Assembly (NCBI GenBank): GCA_023150095.1
Contig: JAKLLO010000059.1
Span: forward strand, 1 to 43,278
DNA from: Zoogloea sp.
GTDB lineage: Bacteria > Pseudomonadota > Gammaproteobacteria > Burkholderiales > Rhodocyclaceae
Direction: 5' to 3'
Length of the DNA stretch: 43,278 bases
The stretch's first letter is position 1. Every line of letters starts with the position of its first letter. Positions 40,584-43,278 of this stretch are shown piece after piece. The notes under the pieces are model-generated. The model saw nothing but the letters and a program-made list of their open reading frames with translations. It had not been told where the DNA came from and did no database searches. The translations under genes were made by a program, and so were the position numbers.

Positions 40584-42758
40584 TCAGACGGCGATCTCAC
40601 CACCGTTGGTACGCGTGATCACGATGGTCGCGGAGCGGGGGCGGCGGGTCGAGCTTGCGTCGGTCTGGCTTGAGGGCCAGGCGCTGGTCGGTGTCGTGAT
40701 GCTGCCTTCCTCGCCAGGGTGCTGGATATTGACGAACATCGTCTTGCGGTCCGGAGTCATTGCGATGCCGGTGATCTCGCACTCCTTCGGGCCGACCAGG
40801 AAGCGGCGGAGCGTTGCACTGCTCGCGTTGGCTCCCTTGATGGTGGCAGTGCCGCCGGCAGCGACCGCTGCAGTGCCATCGCCCACCTTGCCGGGAATCG
40901 CCGCCAGCATCATGCAGTTGGTGACATCGGTGTAGGCGCCATCATCGGTTTGGATCCACAGCATGCCGTTGCGGTCGAACCACAGGCCGTCCGGGCTGGA
41001 GAAGTCGTTGATGTCGGTGAGGCCCGAGAGGTTCACATCGGCAGCGGCCGCTGCTTCAGCGCCAAACAGGTAGATGTCCCAGGCAAAGGTGGTTGCGGCG
41101 GGATCGGCGCCGGCTTCGCGCCAACGGATGATGTGCCCGTTGGGGTTGCCCTTCTGAGAGGTGGTGCCGTTCTTCAGATCCTCGTAGTAACGGGGGTTGG
41201 CGGTGTCCGGCTTGAGCTGGCTACCGCTGGGTGTGGCGGTGGGGGCCACCCGGTTGCTGTTGTTGGTGAGGGTCATGTAGACCTCGCCATTGACCGGATT
41301 GACTGCGCCCCACTCGGGACGGTCCATCTTGGTGGCACCAACCGAGTCACCCGCCAGACGCGCATGAACCAGTACGTCAGCCTGGTCGGCGAAGGCGTAG
41401 GTTGCATTGCTGGCGTCCAGGCCGTTCTTGCCGTAGGTGAGTTCGATCCAGTTGCCAGTGCCGTCGGCGTTGAACCGGGCGACGTAGAGGGTGCCTTCGT
41501 CCATGTACTTGGCGCCGGCTGTCATGCCCTTGCCCACGTCGGCGGTGTCCCACAGGGCCTTCGAGACGAACTTGTAGATGTACTCGTTACGGGAGTCGTC
41601 GCCCATGTAGAAGACGACAGGCTTGCCCGCCACCGCGTTGCACGGCCAGCAGCCTTCGTGGGCGAAGCGGCCCAGTGCAGTGTGCTTGACAGGCGTGGAG
41701 GTCGGGTTGAACGGATCAATTTCCACAACCCAGCCGAAGGTGTTGAAGACATTCCGATAGTCGTCGGCGGCGGTGGCACCGGTCACCGAGGCGCTCCAGC
41801 GGACGTACAGGTCGTCCGTGCCAGCAGTTTCCCAGAAGTACGGGCTCTTGCGCCCCTGGGTCATGCCATAGCGGTTGAGGCCGGTGATTTCCTTGGCGCT
41901 GCGGCTGGCATTGTCGCCGGTGGCGCGGCTGATGACGTTGGTGAAGTTCTCTTCGCAGGTGAGATAGGTTCCCCACGGGGTGTAGCCGTTGGCGCAGTTG
42001 TTGTTGGTGCCACGGGTAGCGGTGCCGTCGGCCGAGTATTTGGTCTTCAGCAGGCTGGAAGCCCGCGCCGCGCCGCCGAAATTCATCGGCGTGGCCGACG
42101 TGATGCGGCGGTTGTAGGTCGAAGTCCTGACGACAGTCATGGCGTTGCCGCTGCTGCCACGCCGGATCTCGCAGACGCTCACGCCGTGGGCGTTGATCTC
42201 CTTGTCCACTTCGGAAGCGGTGCGATTGGCGCCGGCAGTGCGGCCGCTCGGGTGAAGCACGAAGGGGCCGACCACGTATTCGTGGTTTACGCACAGCAGA
42301 CCACGATCCGAGCGGTCGGCCTGATAGGCGCCCGCATCCGACAGACCAAAGTAGTGCATGCCGTCGTGGCCGTCACCGATCCGACGATTGTAGGAGTCGG
42401 CCGTCTCGGAGCCATTGTTGGCCCAATCAGCATCGGTAGCGGTCAGGGGATCGCCGAGGGCATGAAGGATGCTGACCTCGTAGCCGGCCGGCAGGGTGAC
42501 CACGTCGTTCTTGTTCTTGGCGACCGCCTCGAAGCCGAGACTCAGCGTGGAGTCGCCAGACGTGGAACTGCTGCCGCCGCAGGCGCTGAGGCCAAGGCTG
42601 CCAAAGAGCGCGGATGTGGTCGCTGCAATTCCGCCCTTGAGCACCCCGCGACGGCTCAGGCGAACCGCGATGATGTCGTCGATATGGGCGTTGAGGGATG
42701 TGTTGGTGCTTTCGCCATCATTCATCGGTGTCGGGGCGGTGACAGGCTTCGTGCTCAT
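40584..42758 (-). CDS. PhoX-family alkaline phosphatase (DUF839), Tat-exported
   Basis: 724 residues. Residues 35-41 are SRRGVLK, a twin-arginine motif, followed by a hydrophobic segment and LSAC at 57-60, which fits a lipobox. The rest is the DUF839/PhoX beta-propeller-like domain (LLCVNHEY, LTCEENF, FAHEGCWPCNA, SSPDGLWFDRNG, ECEITGIAMTPD). PhoX enzymes are calcium- and iron-dependent phosphomonoesterases for phosphate scavenging. Being monocistronic, with a terminator behind it, suits phosphate regulation, although no clear Pho box was seen. Confidence 0.9.
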   Translation of the reverse strand: MSTKPVTAPTPMNDGESTNTSLNAHIDDIIAVRLSRRGVLKGGIAATTSALFGSLGLSACGGSSSTSGDSTLSLGFEAVAKNKNDVVTLPAGYEVSILHALGDPLTATDADWANNGSETADSYNRRIGDGHDGMHYFGLSDAGAYQADRSDRGLLCVNHEYVVGPFVLHPSGRTAGANRTASEVDKEINAHGVSVCEIRRGSSGNAMTVVRTSTYNRRITSATPMNFGGAARASSLLKTKYSADGTATRGTNNNCANGYTPWGTYLTCEENFTNVISRATGDNASRSAKEITGLNRYGMTQGRKSPYFWETAGTDDLYVRWSASVTGATAADDYRNVFNTFGWVVEIDPFNPTSTPVKHTALGRFAHEGCWPCNAVAGKPVVFYMGDDSRNEYIYKFVSKALWDTADVGKGMTAGAKYMDEGTLYVARFNADGTGNWIELTYGKNGLDASNATYAFADQADVLVHARLAGDSVGATKMDRPEWGAVNPVNGEVYMTLTNNSNRVAPTATPSGSQLKPDTANPRYYEDLKNGTTSQKGNPNGHIIRWREAGADPAATTFAWDIYLFGAEAAAAADVNLSGLTDINDFSSPDGLWFDRNGMLWIQTDDGAYTDVTNCMMLAAIPGKVGDGTAAVAAGGTATIKGANASSATLRRFLVGPKECEITGIAMTPDRKTMFVNIQHPGEEGSITTPTSAWPSSQTDASSTRRPRSATIVITRTNGGEIAV

Positions 42759-43203
42759 GGGTACAAATCTCCAGTGGGGCTGCGATCAAGGCCTGAATCT
42801 TGCGTCGTCGACGTGACAAGCTGATTAACGTGCGATGTCCCCCCAATGCCCCGGATCGATGGTGCTGGCTTCCCCGGCCAGATCGCCGTCACCGGTTCTA
42901 CGGTTTGCGACGTCGGTGATGCAACCGCGTGTCTCCAGCTTCCCTCATGCGGCGCGGAACATCAAAACTTTGGGTGCTGCGTTTGAACAGCGAAGATGTT
43001 CAGCGTCTTGGCTGGAATGCGTGAGATCCGCTCCGTGTCGGACGGTGTGGTCCTGGACACATCAGCTGATGCAGTCAGATGGATCATCTGTGTGGTTGGC
43101 GGGCGGGGGGCCGTTCGCTGTGGCGCAGACCAGGGCGAGAAATCGACCGATGCGCCATCGGGTTGATCGAGGCAGCGCGTCCGGTCTGTGGCCCCAAACA
43201 AAA
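42759..43203. other. Intergenic region upstream of the phoX-like gene
   Basis: About 445 bp without a supportable gene. It should hold the phoX-like promoter. A single CTTGTCAC half-site on the minus strand resembles half a Pho box, but no properly spaced partner was seen. A minus-strand frame at 42962-43210 lacks a ribosome-binding site and homology. Confidence 0.45.
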
Positions 43204-43223
43204 ACGGCACCCGAAGGTGCCGT
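43197..43223 (-). terminator. Terminator of the right-edge gene
   Basis: ACGGCACC (43204-43211) pairs with GGTGCCGT (43216-43223) around CGAA. On the minus strand the stem is followed by a T-rich run. It follows the stop of the partial gene by about 24 bp. Confidence 0.9.
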
Positions 43224-43247
43224 CTTCAAACTGCTGGCAAGCGAAGA

Positions 43248-43278
43248 TTACTTCTTGCCGCCGCCCATCTTGGTGAAG
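43248..43278 (-). CDS. Partial gene, C-terminus only
   Basis: Only ten codons are visible, reading TFTKMGGGKK before TAA at 43250. A typical terminator follows, which supports a real gene end. The protein cannot be named from this fragment. Confidence 0.6.
   Translation of the reverse strand, partial: FTKMGGGKK

Noticed and set aside
42780..42900. Pho box upstream of the phoX-like gene
   Set aside because: Only one half-site resembling CTTGTCAC; no correctly spaced second half.
42962..43210. Minus-strand ORF in the right-hand intergenic region
   Set aside because: It runs into a terminator, lacks a ribosome-binding site and shows no recognisable domain.

Overview
The window reads as high-GC chromosomal DNA of a betaproteobacterium, most likely of the Rhodocyclales (Azoarcus/Thauera/Zoogloea type). 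Supporting signs are the mltG-tmk-holB-pilZ-tatD operon, a CobD/CbiB-like protein, DUF4936 and DUF2788 proteins, hupB and ppiD flanking a tRNA-Val/tRNA-Asp pair, and a phaA-type thiolase. The assignment rests on gene content only; no rRNA or marker search was possible.

Positions 1-13033 (minus strand) form one apparent operon. It encodes a TolC-like outer-membrane lipoprotein, a small HlyD/RND-type periplasmic adaptor and a giant surface protein that runs off the left edge (at least 3473 codons, no stop in the window). The giant protein has an LEPR-type N-terminal motif, a DUF4347 domain, a jelly-roll-like domain, a C-type-lectin-like domain and many cadherin/Ig-like modules, including near-identical 870-bp tandem repeats. 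No inner-membrane ABC or RND pump is seen in this operon inside the window. Divergently, at 13334, lies a tandem-receiver protein whose first receiver has lost its phosphoacceptor Asp.

Positions 14182-19829 hold housekeeping genes on the minus strand (ygfZ, a DUF4936 gene, a TANGO2-like gene, mfd), separated from the response regulator by a long inverted repeat. Positions 20034-24617 (plus) are a tightly overlapping operon: mltG, tmk, holB, pilZ, tatD and a secreted ankyrin protein.

Positions 24618-27590 look accessory. They contain a 58-codon membrane micro-ORF, a perfect 14-bp inverted repeat around a 6-bp centre, a tyrosine recombinase broken by an exact 17-bp tandem duplication, and a KfrA-like coiled-coil DNA-binding protein with palindromes in its promoter region.

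Positions 27594-29381 (minus) encode an asparagine-synthetase-like enzyme lacking the glutaminase Cys2. Positions 29915-37068 (plus) carry argF, argG, a DUF2788 gene, ppnP, a YajQ gene, a YjfB-like gene, a clan-AA aspartic protease, a Nudix CoA pyrophosphatase, a CobD/CbiB-like gene and an acetyl-CoA acetyltransferase. Then come rpsT, hupB, tRNA-Val, tRNA-Asp and ppiD, with clear promoters and terminators. Positions 40584-42758 (minus) encode a Tat-exported PhoX-like phosphatase, and the right edge cuts a minus-strand gene of which only the C-terminus is visible.

The parts most worth following up are the adhesin/export operon and the recombinase-palindrome-KfrA locus.
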